64,000 bases of DNA from Streptomyces sp. ITFR-16 (GTDB taxonomy: Bacteria; Actinomycetota; Actinomycetes; Streptomycetales; Streptomycetaceae). Of the stretch, positions 40,897 to 50,062 are shown piece by piece (the stretch's first letter is position 1; every line of letters begins with the position of its first letter). Where the stretch lies: positions 4,526,001-4,590,000 of the forward strand of contig NZ_CP134609.1 of assembly GCF_031844705.1 (NCBI RefSeq). The letters run 5' to 3'. Position numbers and translations under genes: made by a program. The notes below the pieces were generated by a model, which saw nothing but the letters and a program-made list of their open reading frames with translations, did not search any database and was not told the DNA's origin.

Positions 40897-42030
40897 ATGA
40901 CGAGCATCGGTGGTGCCGGGATGGTCGACTGGAATCTCGCGGTCGCGACCGCGACCCGGCTAGTGCGGCCGGGTCCCGAGATCAGCCGCGAGGAGGCCCG
41001 CGAGGTCGTCGCGGAGCTGCGCAGGCATGCCAAGGCGGCGGAGGAGCACGTCCGTTCCTTCACCCGGATGATCCCGGAGGGGACCGAGCCGGAGGACACC
41101 CCGGTCCTGGTCGTCGACCGGGCGGGCTGGATCAAGGCGAACGTGGCGGGCTTCCGTGAGCTGCTGCGCCCCCTCCTGGAGAAGATGGAGGAGCGGCGCG
41201 GCGGCGGTGCGGGCGGTGCCGTGCTCGGCGCGGTCGGCTCCAAGGTGACCGGGGTCGAGGTGGGGATGCTGCTGTCGTTCCTGGCCTCCCGGGTCCTCGG
41301 CCAGTACGAGACGTTCGCCCCCGCCTCCCGCGAGCTGCCCGCCTCCGCCGAGGGCGGCGGCCGGCTGCTGCTGGTCGCGCCGAACATCGTCCATGTCGAG
41401 CGGGAGCTGGAGGTGGACCCGCACGACTTCCGCCTCTGGGTCGCCCTCCACGAGGAGACCCACCGCACCCAGTTCACCGCGGTGCCCTGGCTCCGCGACC
41501 ACCTCCAGGGCGAGATCCAGTCGTTCCTGGACGAGACCGACGTCGACCCGATGACCCTGCTGGAGCGGCTGCGCGACGCCGCCCAGTCGCTGGCCGGCGG
41601 CCGGCCCGAGGGCGAGGAGGGCGAGGACGGCGGTCGCAGCCTCGTCGAGATCGTCCAGACCCCCGCCCAGCGCGAGATCCTGGGCCGGCTCACGGCGGTG
41701 ATGTCCCTGCTGGAGGGGCACGCCGACTATGTGATGGACGGCGTCGGCCCCGAGGTGGTCTCCTCCGTCGGCGAGATCCGCGAGAAGTTCCAGCAGCGCA
41801 GGGCGCGCGGCGCGAGCCGGCTCGACCAGGCGCTGCGCAAGCTGCTCGGCCTCGACGCCAAGCTGCGGCAGTACCGGGACGGCGAGCGGTTCGTCCGCGC
41901 CGTGGTCGACGAGGTCGGCATGGACGGCTTCAACCGGGTCTGGACCTCGCCCAACACCCTGCCGACCAAGGCCGAGATCGCCGCCCCGCAGGACTGGATC
42001 ACGAGGGTGCACCGTAAGGCAGAGTCATGA
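40897..42030 (+). CDS. Zinc-dependent metalloprotease, DUF2342 / F420-biosynthesis-associated family
   Basis: A 377-residue protein with zincin motif HEETH (VALHEETHRTQF) at about residues 188-192 and a downstream Glu in LLEGHADYVMDGVG that fits the third zinc ligand region. The pattern DWNLAVATATRLVRPGPEISREEA at the start and LDAKLRQYRDGERFVRAVVDEVGMDGFNRVW near the end are characteristic of DUF2342 proteins, sometimes called coenzyme-F420-biosynthesis-associated. The true role is not known. It sits between PBP4 and tilS, an order conserved in Streptomyces. Confidence 0.88.
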   Translation: MTSIGGAGMVDWNLAVATATRLVRPGPEISREEAREVVAELRRHAKAAEEHVRSFTRMIPEGTEPEDTPVLVVDRAGWIKANVAGFRELLRPLLEKMEERRGGGAGGAVLGAVGSKVTGVEVGMLLSFLASRVLGQYETFAPASRELPASAEGGGRLLLVAPNIVHVERELEVDPHDFRLWVALHEETHRTQFTAVPWLRDHLQGEIQSFLDETDVDPMTLLERLRDAAQSLAGGRPEGEEGEDGGRSLVEIVQTPAQREILGRLTAVMSLLEGHADYVMDGVGPEVVSSVGEIREKFQQRRARGASRLDQALRKLLGLDAKLRQYRDGERFVRAVVDEVGMDGFNRVWTSPNTLPTKAEIAAPQDWITRVHRKAES

Positions 42031-42231
42031 TCACGGCCCGCGCGAAGGCCCGGGACCCGAAGGCAACGCGCGGGTAATCACCCATCCGAGGGACCGTAGG
42101 GGCATGGGAAGGCGTGCAATGCTCGATGAACGGCTTTGCTCTGTCACCATCGACGCACTCTGAGTGACGGCACTCTTTCCCGTCCCGGCACTCCGAGGCA
42201 CCTCTCCAGAACTTCACGAAGGGCACCGGAC

Positions 42232-43323
42232 ATGGGTCCCCATCCTGCGGTCGCGGCGATACGCCTGGCGGTCCGCCGCGTACTCCACGACGTCATCGAC
42301 GAATTCGCCCAGCAGACCGAACGCACGGGGCACGCCGCACGCGCCCCGCACCCCGAGCTCGCCCGGGCCGGCGCGGGCCGGCCGAGCGTCGCCCTCCCCG
42401 AGCGGCCCGATACCCCGCTGGTACTCGTGGCATGCTCCGGCGGCGCCGACTCCATGGCGCTCGCCTCCGCCCTCGCCTTCGAGGCCCGCAAGCTCCCCGT
42501 CCGGGCCGGCGGCATCACCGTCGACCACGGCCTCCAGGACGGCTCCGACCTCCGCGCGGCCGAGGTCGTCGCCCGCCTCGCCGCCATGGACCTCGGCCCC
42601 GCCGAGGTCGTCGCCGTGCGGGTGGGACACGAGGGCGGCCCCGAGGCCGCCGCCCGCGACGCCCGCTACGCCGCCCTGGACGCCGCCGCCGAACGCCACG
42701 GCGCCGCCGCCGTCCTGCTCGGCCACACCCGCGACGACCAGGCGGAGACCGTGCTGCTGGGCCTCGCCCGCGGCTCCGGCATCCGTTCCCTGTCCGGCAT
42801 GGCCGCCGCCTCGGGTCCGGCCGGCCGCTACCGCCGCCCTTTTCTCCAGCTCGACCGGCAGACCGCCCGCACCGCCTGTCTGGCCCAGTCCCTGCCCGTC
42901 TGGGACGACCCGCACAACATCGACCCCGCCTACACCCGCTCCCGGCTGCGCCACGAGGGCCTGCCCGCCCTGGAGAAGGCGCTCGGCAAAGGGGTCGTCG
43001 AGGCCCTGGCCCGTACGGCCCAGCTCTCCCGCGACGACGCGGACGCCCTGGACACCTGGGCCGCCGAGGCCGGACGTGACGTACGCGACGACGCGGGCCG
43101 GCTGGAGTGCGCCAAGCTGTACGCGCTGCCGCCCGCCGTCCGCCGTCGCGTCCTGCGCCGGGCGGCCATAGAGGCGGGCTCCCCGGCCGGTTCGCTCTTC
43201 GCCCGCCACATCGAGGAAGTCGACCGCCTCATCACCGGCTGGCGCGGCCAGCAGGCCATCAACCTCCCCGGCCGCGTCGAGGCCCGGCGCCAGGGTGGCA
43301 GACTGGTCATCCGGCAGAGCTGA
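42232..43323 (+). CDS. tilS: tRNA(Ile)-lysidine synthase
   Basis: A 363-residue N-type ATP pyrophosphatase. The P-loop ACSGGADSMALA (SGGxDS) is at about residue 65-75, followed by GITVDHGLQDGS, GHTRDDQAETVLLGLARGSGIRSLSGM and NIDPAYTRSRLRHEGLPAL. It attaches lysine to C34 of the CAU-anticodon tRNA-Ile so that it reads AUA; it is essential in bacteria. The N-terminus has an extra ~55 residues as in other actinomycetes. GAAGGG precedes the ATG. The hpt gene follows after 85 bases. Confidence 0.93.
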   Translation: MGPHPAVAAIRLAVRRVLHDVIDEFAQQTERTGHAARAPHPELARAGAGRPSVALPERPDTPLVLVACSGGADSMALASALAFEARKLPVRAGGITVDHGLQDGSDLRAAEVVARLAAMDLGPAEVVAVRVGHEGGPEAAARDARYAALDAAAERHGAAAVLLGHTRDDQAETVLLGLARGSGIRSLSGMAAASGPAGRYRRPFLQLDRQTARTACLAQSLPVWDDPHNIDPAYTRSRLRHEGLPALEKALGKGVVEALARTAQLSRDDADALDTWAAEAGRDVRDDAGRLECAKLYALPPAVRRRVLRRAAIEAGSPAGSLFARHIEEVDRLITGWRGQQAINLPGRVEARRQGGRLVIRQS

Positions 43324-43408
43324 CGCACAAGCGGCTGACATGCAGGGCGAGCGGCCGCGCAGGCCCGGGACACCACCCCGGACCCGGCAGGCAAAGAAAG
43401 AGACGCGG

Positions 43409-43963
43409 GTGAACGAGAAGGACATGGGTACCGACCTTCAGTCGGTGCTCCTCACCAAGGAAGAGATCGACGCGAAGCTCGTCGAGCTGGCCGCGAAGAT
43501 CGACGCGGAGTACGCGGGCAAGGACCTCCTCCTCGTCGGAGTCCTCAAGGGCGCGGTGATGGTCATGGCAGACCTGGCGCGTGCCCTGTCCACCCCCGTC
43601 ACCATGGACTGGATGGCCGTCTCGTCGTACGGCGCGGGCACCCAGTCCTCCGGCGTGGTGCGGATCCTCAAGGACCTGGACACCGACATCAAGGGCAAGC
43701 ACGTCCTGATCGTCGAGGACATCATCGACTCGGGCCTGACCCTGTCCTGGCTGATGTCGAACCTGGGCTCGCGCGAGCCGGCGTCGCTGGAGATCTGCAC
43801 CCTGCTGCGCAAGCCGGACGCGGCGAAGGTCGCGCTCGACTGCAAGTGGGTCGGGTTCGACATCCCCAACGAGTTCGTCGTCGGCTACGGGCTGGACTAC
43901 GCGGAGAAGTACCGCAACCTCCCCTTCGTCGGCACTCTCGCCCCGCACGTCTACGGCGGCTGA
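43409..43963 (+). CDS. hpt: Hypoxanthine phosphoribosyltransferase
   Basis: A 184-residue type I PRTase. It has LLVGVLKGAVMVMADLARAL, MDWMAVSSYGAGTQSSG, the PRPP loop HVLIVEDIIDSGLTLSWL, and KWVGFDIPNEFVVGYGLDYAEKYRNLPFVG. It salvages hypoxanthine (and guanine) to the nucleotide with PRPP. GTG 43409 is chosen; ATG 43424 five codons on is an alternative with a closer AGAAGG. The tilS-hpt-ftsH order is widely conserved in bacteria. Confidence 0.93.
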   Translation: MNEKDMGTDLQSVLLTKEEIDAKLVELAAKIDAEYAGKDLLLVGVLKGAVMVMADLARALSTPVTMDWMAVSSYGAGTQSSGVVRILKDLDTDIKGKHVLIVEDIIDSGLTLSWLMSNLGSREPASLEICTLLRKPDAAKVALDCKWVGFDIPNEFVVGYGLDYAEKYRNLPFVGTLAPHVYGG

Positions 43964-44148
43964 GCAACCCCGGGCCCGCTCCGGGGAACCCTCACCGATT
44001 TCCCGCCGTTGAGCCTTCGAAGGCGGGTTCGGCAGACGTCCCCGGCGGACGTCGGTGACAATGCCGGTGTACCGTCCGAGGAACAGTCTTTACTCACAGC
44101 AGCATTTACCTACGGGCAGGAGGGACGGGGCGACTTCGCTCCGTATGG

Positions 44149-46170
44149 ATGGACGTGAAGCGATACTTCCGTGGGCCGGTCATGTGGATCGTGCTGGCCG
44201 TCCTCGCCGTGGTCGTGTTGATGCAGGTCGTCGGCTCGTCCGGCGGCTACAAGACGGTGGACACCGGCAAGGTGATCCAGGCGATCAGTAAGAACCAGGT
44301 GGAGCAGGCCAAGCTGACCACCGGTGACGATCACATCCTCAAGATTGAGCTGAAGGACGGCCAGAAGCTCGACGGCGAGTCCGGCAGCAAGTTCCAGGCG
44401 AGCTACATCGGCAATCAGGGTGTCCAGCTCGCCGACACGCTGCAGAAGAAGTTCGAGAGCGGTGACATCGAGAAGGGTTACACCGTCTCGCCGTCGAAGC
44501 AGTCCCCGTTCGTCTCGATCCTCTTCTCGCTGCTGCCGTTCGTCCTCATCGTGGTCGTCTTCCTGTTTCTGATGAACCAGATGCAGGGTGGCGGCTCCAA
44601 GGTCATGCAGTTCGGCAAGTCCAAGGCCAAGCTGATCACCAAGGACACCCCCAAGACGACGTTCGCCGATGTGGCGGGCTCGGACGAGGCGGTCGAGGAG
44701 CTCCACGAGATCAAGGAGTTCCTCCAGGAGCCGGCGAAGTTCCAGGCCGTCGGCGCCAAGATCCCCAAGGGTGTCCTGCTGTACGGACCTCCCGGTACGG
44801 GCAAGACGCTGCTCGCCCGGGCCGTCGCGGGTGAGGCGGGTGTCCCGTTCTACTCGATCTCCGGTTCCGACTTCGTCGAGATGTTCGTCGGTGTCGGTGC
44901 CTCCCGTGTCCGTGACCTCTTCGAGCAGGCCAAGGCGAACGCCCCGGCGATCGTCTTCGTCGACGAGATCGACGCCGTGGGCCGGCACCGCGGTGCCGGT
45001 ATGGGCGGCGGGCACGACGAGCGCGAGCAGACGCTGAACCAGCTGCTCGTGGAGATGGACGGCTTCGACGTGAAGGGCGGCGTCATCCTGATCGCCGCCA
45101 CGAACCGGCCGGACATCCTCGACCCGGCGCTGCTGCGCCCGGGCCGTTTCGACCGGCAGATCGCGGTCGACCGCCCGGACATGCAGGGCCGTCTGGAGAT
45201 CCTCAAGGTCCACCAGAAGGGCAAGCCGGTCGCACCGGACGTCGACCTCGGCGCCGTCGCCCGTCGTACGCCCGGCTTCACCGGTGCCGACCTGTCGAAC
45301 GTGCTGAACGAGGCGGCGCTCCTGACGGCGCGCGGCAATCTGAAGCTCATCGACAACAACATGCTCGACGAGGCCATCGACCGCGTCGTGGCGGGCCCGC
45401 AGAAGCGGACCCGGATCATGTCCGAGAAGGAGAAGAAGATCACCGCGTACCACGAGGGCGGACACGCCCTGGTCGCGGCGGCCTCACCTCAGTCGGACCC
45501 GGTCCACAAGATCACGATCCTCTCCCGCGGCCGCGCCCTCGGTTACACGATGGTGCTCCCGGAGGAGGACAAGTACTCCACGACGCGCAACGAGATGCTC
45601 GACCAGCTGGCGTACATGCTGGGCGGGCGCGCGGCCGAGGAGCTGGTCTTCCACGACCCGACCACCGGCGCTGCGAACGACATCGAGAAGGCCACGGCCA
45701 CGGCCCGCGCGATGGTCACGCAGTACGGCATGACGGAGCGGCTCGGCGCGATCAAGTTCGGCGGCGACAACACCGAACCCTTCGTGGGCCGCGAGATGGG
45801 CCACCAGCGCGACTACTCGGAAGAGGTCGCCGCACTGGTCGACGAGGAGGTCAAGAAGCTCATCGAGACCGCCCACAACGACGCGTGGGAGATCCTCGTC
45901 GAGAACCGTGACGTCCTGGACGCCCTGGTTCTCCAGCTTCTGGAGAAGGAGACCCTCGGCAAGGCGGAGATCGCCGAGATCTTCGCCCCGATCGTCAAGC
46001 GTCCGGCCCGTCCGGCGTGGACCGGGTCCGCCCGGCGCACGCCGTCCACCCGGCCGCCGGTGCTCTCCCCGAAGGAGCTCGCCCTCACCAACGGCGCCAC
46101 CACGGCGAATGGCTCGGTCACGGACGTCGTTCCGACCGAGGCGGTCCCCGAGGAGCGTCCCGAGAGCTAG
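44149..46170 (+). CDS. ftsH: ATP-dependent zinc metalloprotease FtsH
   Basis: A 673-residue membrane AAA protease. Two helices (about 11-29 and 120-140) flank an extracytoplasmic loop. The AAA module has Walker A GPPGTGKT (about 213-220), Walker B IVFVDEIDAVG and the second region of homology NRPDILDPALLRPGRFDRQ. The zinc site HEGGH is at 435-439, with the third ligand in ANDIEKAT. It degrades misfolded and regulatory membrane proteins. The best GGAGG site lies about 26 bases before ATG 44149; another ATG at 44145 is out of frame. Start choice rests on homology. Confidence 0.95.
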   Translation: MDVKRYFRGPVMWIVLAVLAVVVLMQVVGSSGGYKTVDTGKVIQAISKNQVEQAKLTTGDDHILKIELKDGQKLDGESGSKFQASYIGNQGVQLADTLQKKFESGDIEKGYTVSPSKQSPFVSILFSLLPFVLIVVVFLFLMNQMQGGGSKVMQFGKSKAKLITKDTPKTTFADVAGSDEAVEELHEIKEFLQEPAKFQAVGAKIPKGVLLYGPPGTGKTLLARAVAGEAGVPFYSISGSDFVEMFVGVGASRVRDLFEQAKANAPAIVFVDEIDAVGRHRGAGMGGGHDEREQTLNQLLVEMDGFDVKGGVILIAATNRPDILDPALLRPGRFDRQIAVDRPDMQGRLEILKVHQKGKPVAPDVDLGAVARRTPGFTGADLSNVLNEAALLTARGNLKLIDNNMLDEAIDRVVAGPQKRTRIMSEKEKKITAYHEGGHALVAAASPQSDPVHKITILSRGRALGYTMVLPEEDKYSTTRNEMLDQLAYMLGGRAAEELVFHDPTTGAANDIEKATATARAMVTQYGMTERLGAIKFGGDNTEPFVGREMGHQRDYSEEVAALVDEEVKKLIETAHNDAWEILVENRDVLDALVLQLLEKETLGKAEIAEIFAPIVKRPARPAWTGSARRTPSTRPPVLSPKELALTNGATTANGSVTDVVPTEAVPEERPES

Positions 46171-46225
46171 TCACCGACCCCGGTGTGGGCCCTCTCACGG
46201 GCCTCTCACCGGGTACGGAATGGAA

Positions 46226-46266
46226 GCCGCGCCCCCCAGGTTTTAGCCTGTGGGGGCGCGGCTTTT
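46226..46266 (+). terminator. Rho-independent terminator after ftsH
   Basis: GCCGCGCCCCCCAGG pairs with CCTGTGGGGGCGCGGC across TTTTAG and is followed by CTTTT. A strong stem with a short T tail. Confidence 0.85.
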
Positions 46267-46320
46267 CCGTATACCTGCGCGGATGTCCACGCAGTGATGG
46301 TTCAGAGGAACGAGGCACAG

Positions 46321-46926
46321 ATGACCGACCCGGTGACGCTGGACGGCCAGGGTTCGATCGGTGAGTTCGACGAGAAGCGTGCCGAGGCCGCCGTACGCGA
46401 GCTGCTGATCGCCGTCGGGGAGGACCCCGACCGGGAGGGGCTGAGGGAGACGCCGGGCCGGGTGGCCCGCTCGTACAAGGAGATCTTCGCGGGCCTGTAC
46501 CAGGCGCCCGAGGACGTCCTGACGACCACCTTCGACCTCGGTCACGACGAGATGGTGCTGGTCAAGGACATCGAGGTGTTCTCCACCTGTGAGCACCACC
46601 TGGTGCCGTTCCACGGGGTGGCGCACGTCGGGTACATCCCGGCGTCCAGCGGGAAGATCACCGGTCTGTCGAAGCTGGCCCGGCTGGTGGACGTCTACGC
46701 CCGCCGCCCGCAGGTGCAGGAGCGGCTCACCACGCAGATCGCCGAGTCCCTGATGGAGATCCTGGAGCCGCGCGGCGTCATCGTCGTCGTGGAGTGCGAG
46801 CACATGTGCATGTCGATGCGCGGGATCCGCAAGCCCGGCGCGAAGACGCTGACGTCGGCCGTCCGCGGCCAGCTCCGCGACCCCGCGACGCGCGCCGAGG
46901 CCATGAGCCTCATCATGGCGCGCTGA
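46321..46926 (+). CDS. folE: GTP cyclohydrolase I
   Basis: A 201-residue enzyme, full length. It has the zinc Cys/His set in FSTCEHHLVPFHGVAHVGYIP and CEHMCMSMRGIRKPGAKTLTSAVRGQLRD, with IGLSKLARLV-type KITGLSKLARLVDVYARRPQVQERLT. It converts GTP to dihydroneopterin triphosphate, the first step of folate synthesis. GAGG lies 6 bases before the ATG. It is separated from ftsH by a terminator, and the remaining folate genes lie on the opposite strand beyond a DUF3180 gene. Confidence 0.95.
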   Translation: MTDPVTLDGQGSIGEFDEKRAEAAVRELLIAVGEDPDREGLRETPGRVARSYKEIFAGLYQAPEDVLTTTFDLGHDEMVLVKDIEVFSTCEHHLVPFHGVAHVGYIPASSGKITGLSKLARLVDVYARRPQVQERLTTQIAESLMEILEPRGVIVVVECEHMCMSMRGIRKPGAKTLTSAVRGQLRDPATRAEAMSLIMAR

Positions 46927-46963
46927 CGGAGGGGAACGGGCGGCAGGAGAGCGGGCGGGCGGC

Positions 46964-47446
46964 CTACGCCGCCGCCGCGTTCTTGTTGTCGTCCTCGTCG
47001 TCCGGGAGCTTGCAGACGTGCTCCAGGAACAGTGCTGCCGCGATCACCGCGATGCCGGCCAGGACCGCGAAGCCCGCGTAGACGGCCTGGTCGCGGCGGG
47101 GCGTGTTGTCCAGCTGGCCGAGCAGGAAGACGCCCGTGCCGCCGTACATCCCGGCGACCAGCGCGACGACGAGGGCGCTGGCCTGGCCGAAGACGACGGC
47201 ACGGGCCGCCATCAGCGGCTCGACGCCCTTCGCGCCCGGCTGGCGCTCGCGCTGGGCGCGCAGCCGGGAGCGAATGGAGAGCGCCGTCGCCAGCAGGACC
47301 ACGGCGATGACCGCGAGCACGATGGGCGCGGCCAGCGGCACGCTCGGCAGGGTGCCGAGGGAGTCCCAGAGGCGGGCGGCGCCCCAGGACAGCACCCCGG
47401 CGGCGGCGAAGAGGCCGGCCAGTACTCCGAGCCGTAGTTCCTTCAC
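46964..47446 (-). CDS. DUF3180 membrane protein
   Basis: A 160-residue protein with four hydrophobic helices (about 7-24, 37-58, 82-104 and 120-142). The pattern LRLGVLAGLFAAAGVLSWGAARLWDSLGTLPSVPLAAPIVLAVIAVVLLATAL and PLMAARAVVFGQASALVVALVAGMYGG is characteristic of the actinobacterial DUF3180 family, which always lies beside folK. The function is not known. It is the last gene of the leftward folate transcript and starts with GTG. Confidence 0.88.
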   Translation of the reverse strand: MKELRLGVLAGLFAAAGVLSWGAARLWDSLGTLPSVPLAAPIVLAVIAVVLLATALSIRSRLRAQRERQPGAKGVEPLMAARAVVFGQASALVVALVAGMYGGTGVFLLGQLDNTPRRDQAVYAGFAVLAGIAVIAAALFLEHVCKLPDDEDDNKNAAAA

Positions 47447-47516
47447 CGGGGGTGCCGCCTCTCGCCGTCCATGGACCGGTCTGCAGTCATCTGTCTGCCG
47501 TCTGTGAGCCTAACGA

Positions 47517-48128
47517 CTACTCGGGCAGCCGGAGTTCCAGGTCGGCCCGGGGCAGTACGCCGCCGCGGCCCACACCGGACAGCAGATCGGCGACCGGCCC
47601 GACGCCGGGCAGCTGGGCCTCGGGGTCCACGTCGTGCCACGGGGCGAGGACGAAGGCGCGCTCACGGGCCCGGGGGTGGGGGAGCGTGAGCACCGGGTCG
47701 TCGGAGACCACATCGGCGTACGACACGATGTCGACGTCGATGGTGCGCGGGCCCCAGCGCTCCTCGCGGACCCGGTCGAAGGCCTCCTCGATGGCCTGGC
47801 CGCGCTCCAGCAGGGAGGACGGGGGCAGCGTGGTCTTCACGACGACGACCGCGTTGAAGTACGAGGGCTGGGAGCCGGGGTCGACGCCCCAGGGCTCCGT
47901 CTCGTACACCGGGGAGACCGCCTTGACCCGGAGGCCCGGGGTGTCTTCGAGGGCGTCGATGGCGCCCTGGAGGGTCTCCAGGCGGTTGCCGAGGTTGGAG
48001 CCGAGGGAGATCACGGCCCGTTTGGGGTTGGACAGGGTGATGTCCGCGGCGTCCACCTGCGCGACCACGGAGGCGGGCACCGGCTGGACGGTCGGGTCGC
48101 TCTGCCCCTCGGTGGAAAATGCAGTCAT
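47517..48128 (-). CDS. folK: 2-amino-4-hydroxy-6-hydroxymethyldihydropteridine pyrophosphokinase
   Basis: A 203-residue HPPK. Its core is AVISLGSNLGNRLETLQGAIDAL, VSPVYETEPWGVDPGSQPSYFNAVVVV, RWGPRTIDVDIVSYAD (two catalytic Asp) and LTLPHPRARERAFVLAPW. It transfers pyrophosphate from ATP to 6-hydroxymethyldihydropterin. The N-terminal ~35 residues are a non-conserved extension. Start and folB stop overlap (ATGA at 48125-48128), so the two are translated together. Confidence 0.95.
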   Translation of the reverse strand: MTAFSTEGQSDPTVQPVPASVVAQVDAADITLSNPKRAVISLGSNLGNRLETLQGAIDALEDTPGLRVKAVSPVYETEPWGVDPGSQPSYFNAVVVVKTTLPPSSLLERGQAIEEAFDRVREERWGPRTIDVDIVSYADVVSDDPVLTLPHPRARERAFVLAPWHDVDPEAQLPGVGPVADLLSGVGRGGVLPRADLELRLPE

Positions 48129-48484
48129 GCTCGGCTCCGGGTGATGGTGATGGTGACGTCGTCGAAGGGGACGGTGATGGGCGCGTCCGGCTTGTGCACC
48201 ACGACCTCCACCTCCTCGACGCCTTCGTGCTTGAGGCACTGCTGGGCGATGCGCTCCGCGAGCGTCTCGATCAGATCGACCGGTTCGCCCTGGACCACCG
48301 CGACGACCTCCTCGGCGACCACGCCGTAGTGCACGGTCTGCGCCAGGTCGTCGGCTGCTGCCGCGGGGCGGGTGTCGAGGCCCAGCACCAGGTCCACGAT
48401 GAACGTCTGTCCCTCTTCCCGTTCCCGGGGAAAGACGCCATGGTGCCCACGGGCCTTGAGGCCGCGCAGCGCGACACGATCCAC
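48125..48484 (-). CDS. folB: Dihydroneopterin aldolase
   Basis: A 119-residue enzyme. It has VALRGLKARGHHGVFPREREEGQTFIVDLVLGLD, the catalytic Tyr in VHYGVVAEEVVAVVQGEPVDLIETLAERIAQQCL, and EEVEVVVHKPDAPI with the active-site Lys. It cleaves dihydroneopterin to 6-hydroxymethyldihydropterin and glycolaldehyde. The GTG at 48484 has AGGAG 8 bases upstream; another GTG at 48493 abuts that site and is unlikely. Confidence 0.95.
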   Translation of the reverse strand: MDRVALRGLKARGHHGVFPREREEGQTFIVDLVLGLDTRPAAAADDLAQTVHYGVVAEEVVAVVQGEPVDLIETLAERIAQQCLKHEGVEEVEVVVHKPDAPITVPFDDVTITITRSRA

Positions 48485-48695
48485 GCGAATCACTCCTGCT
48501 GTTGTTGACGTAGGGGTACGCGGCCGCGTGCGGGCGGCCGGGTACCCGATGGCGAATCTACCTGCGAGCACCGACACCGCTTCCGCGCGGGGTTGGGGAC
48601 ACGAGGGCACGGAACAGATAGCCGCTGATACCCCGGTGCACCCGCCTCCAATCCCGACGGGCGCTCTTTCGGGCCTCTACCGGCCTTGTACCCAC
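48485..48695. other. Gap upstream of folB
   Basis: 211 bases between the NTF2-like gene and folB. It presumably holds a folB promoter. No hairpin or gene is evident. Confidence 0.4.
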
Positions 48696-49178
48696 TCAGG
48701 AGGGGGACTCTTCGTCCTCTTCCTCACCGGTTTCGGTCAGTACGGGCGATCCGTGGTGGGACCAGAGCTTCCAGCCGTCCGGAGTGCGGCGGAACACATT
48801 CGTGGCGACGACGAGCTGGCCGACCAGGGGCCCCAGGGAGCTGCCCTCCTCGGCGGGGCCGCCGCTGAGGATGTTCTCGGTGCAGGTCACCAGTGCGGTG
48901 TCGCCCGTCATGGCGACCTGGACGTCGGTCAGGAAGAACTGGATGTACTCGGTGTTCGCCATGATCAGGGCGTAGCTGCGCAGCACCTCGCCGCGGCCGC
49001 TGAGGACCGGCCAGCCGGGGTGGACGCAGGAGACGGTGAGGTCCTCGCCGGGCAGCCAGAGACCGGACAGCGTCTCGAGGTCCCCGCGCTCCATCGCCTC
49101 GTAGAAGGCGGTGTTGGCCTGTTCCACGGCCTCGATGTCGGCGGCTGCCGACGCGTGCTCGTCCCTCGGCTCGTTCAC
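48696..49178 (-). CDS. NTF2-like (SnoaL/ketosteroid-isomerase-like) protein in the folate operon
   Basis: A 160-residue cone-shaped alpha/beta protein: IEAVEQANTAFYEAMERGDLETLSGLW, VSCVHPGWPVLSGRGEVLRSYALIMAN, VFRRTPDGWKLWSHHGSPV. This is the common actinobacterial protein found next to folP. Catalysis is not shown for it; a role in pterin or folate metabolism is only implied by its constant position. The start codon GTG overlaps the folP stop (GTGA). Confidence 0.85.
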   Translation of the reverse strand: MNEPRDEHASAAADIEAVEQANTAFYEAMERGDLETLSGLWLPGEDLTVSCVHPGWPVLSGRGEVLRSYALIMANTEYIQFFLTDVQVAMTGDTALVTCTENILSGGPAEEGSSLGPLVGQLVVATNVFRRTPDGWKLWSHHGSPVLTETGEEEDEESPS

Positions 49179-50032
49179 GCGGCTCCTTCGATGGCACGGG
49201 CGACCCGTACGGCGTCGGCGGTGGCCCGTACCTCGTGGACCCGGACGGCCCAGGCGCCGGCCCGGGCGGACAGCGCGGAGACGGCGGCGGTGGCCGCGTC
49301 CCGTTCGCGGGCGGGCGGCGGTCCGCCCTCCCCGGCCAGTACATGGCCCAGGAACCGCTTGCGCGAGGCGGCGACCAGCAGGGGGCGGCCGAGCGCGTGC
49401 AGGGCGTCCAGGCGGGCCAGGAGCGCGAGGTCGTGGCCCGCGTCCTTGGCGAAGCCGAGCCCGGGGTCGATCACGACCCGTTCCGGGGCGACACCGCCGG
49501 CGATCACGGCGTCCATCCGGACCCGCAGCTCCTCGACGACCTCGGCGACCACGTCCCCGTACACCGCACGGCTGTTCATGGACTCGCTGAAGCCGCGCCA
49601 GTGCATGACGACGAAGGGCACCCCGGCGTCGGCGACGGCCGGGATCATCGCGGGGTCGGCGAGACCGCCGCTCACGTCGTTGACCAGGAGGGCCCCGGCG
49701 GCGACGGCCTGTTCGGCGACCCGGGCCCGCATGGTGTCCACGGAGACCGTGGCCCCCTCCGAGACCAGGCCGCGGACCACCGGTATGACCCGGCGCAGCT
49801 CCTCGGCCTCGTCCACCCGGCTGGCGCCGGGGCGGGTCGACTCACCGCCGACGTCGACCAGGTCGGCGCCCTCGCCGACCAGGTCGAGGCCGTGCTTGAC
49901 GGCCGCCGTGGTGTCGAACCAGCGGCCCCCGTCGGAGAAGGAGTCGGGGGTCACATTGACGACACCCATGACCGCACAGCGGTCCCACTCCGGCAGACCC
50001 TGGACCGTGCCTCGTCCACGCAACGTACTCAT
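49175..50032 (-). CDS. folP: Dihydropteroate synthase
   Basis: A 285-residue TIM-barrel enzyme. It has the DHPS signatures VMGVVNVTPDSFSDGG, LVDVGGESTRPGA, VSVDTMRARVAEQAVAAGALLVNDVSGG, VIDPGLGFAKDAGHDLALL and VAASRKRFLG. It couples hydroxymethyldihydropterin pyrophosphate with p-aminobenzoate. It is the first gene of the leftward folP-NTF2-folB-folK-DUF3180 group. Confidence 0.95.
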   Translation of the reverse strand: MSTLRGRGTVQGLPEWDRCAVMGVVNVTPDSFSDGGRWFDTTAAVKHGLDLVGEGADLVDVGGESTRPGASRVDEAEELRRVIPVVRGLVSEGATVSVDTMRARVAEQAVAAGALLVNDVSGGLADPAMIPAVADAGVPFVVMHWRGFSESMNSRAVYGDVVAEVVEELRVRMDAVIAGGVAPERVVIDPGLGFAKDAGHDLALLARLDALHALGRPLLVAASRKRFLGHVLAGEGGPPPARERDAATAAVSALSARAGAWAVRVHEVRATADAVRVARAIEGAA

Positions 50033-50062
50033 GCGACCAGCGTAGGCCCGTACGCGGCGGGG

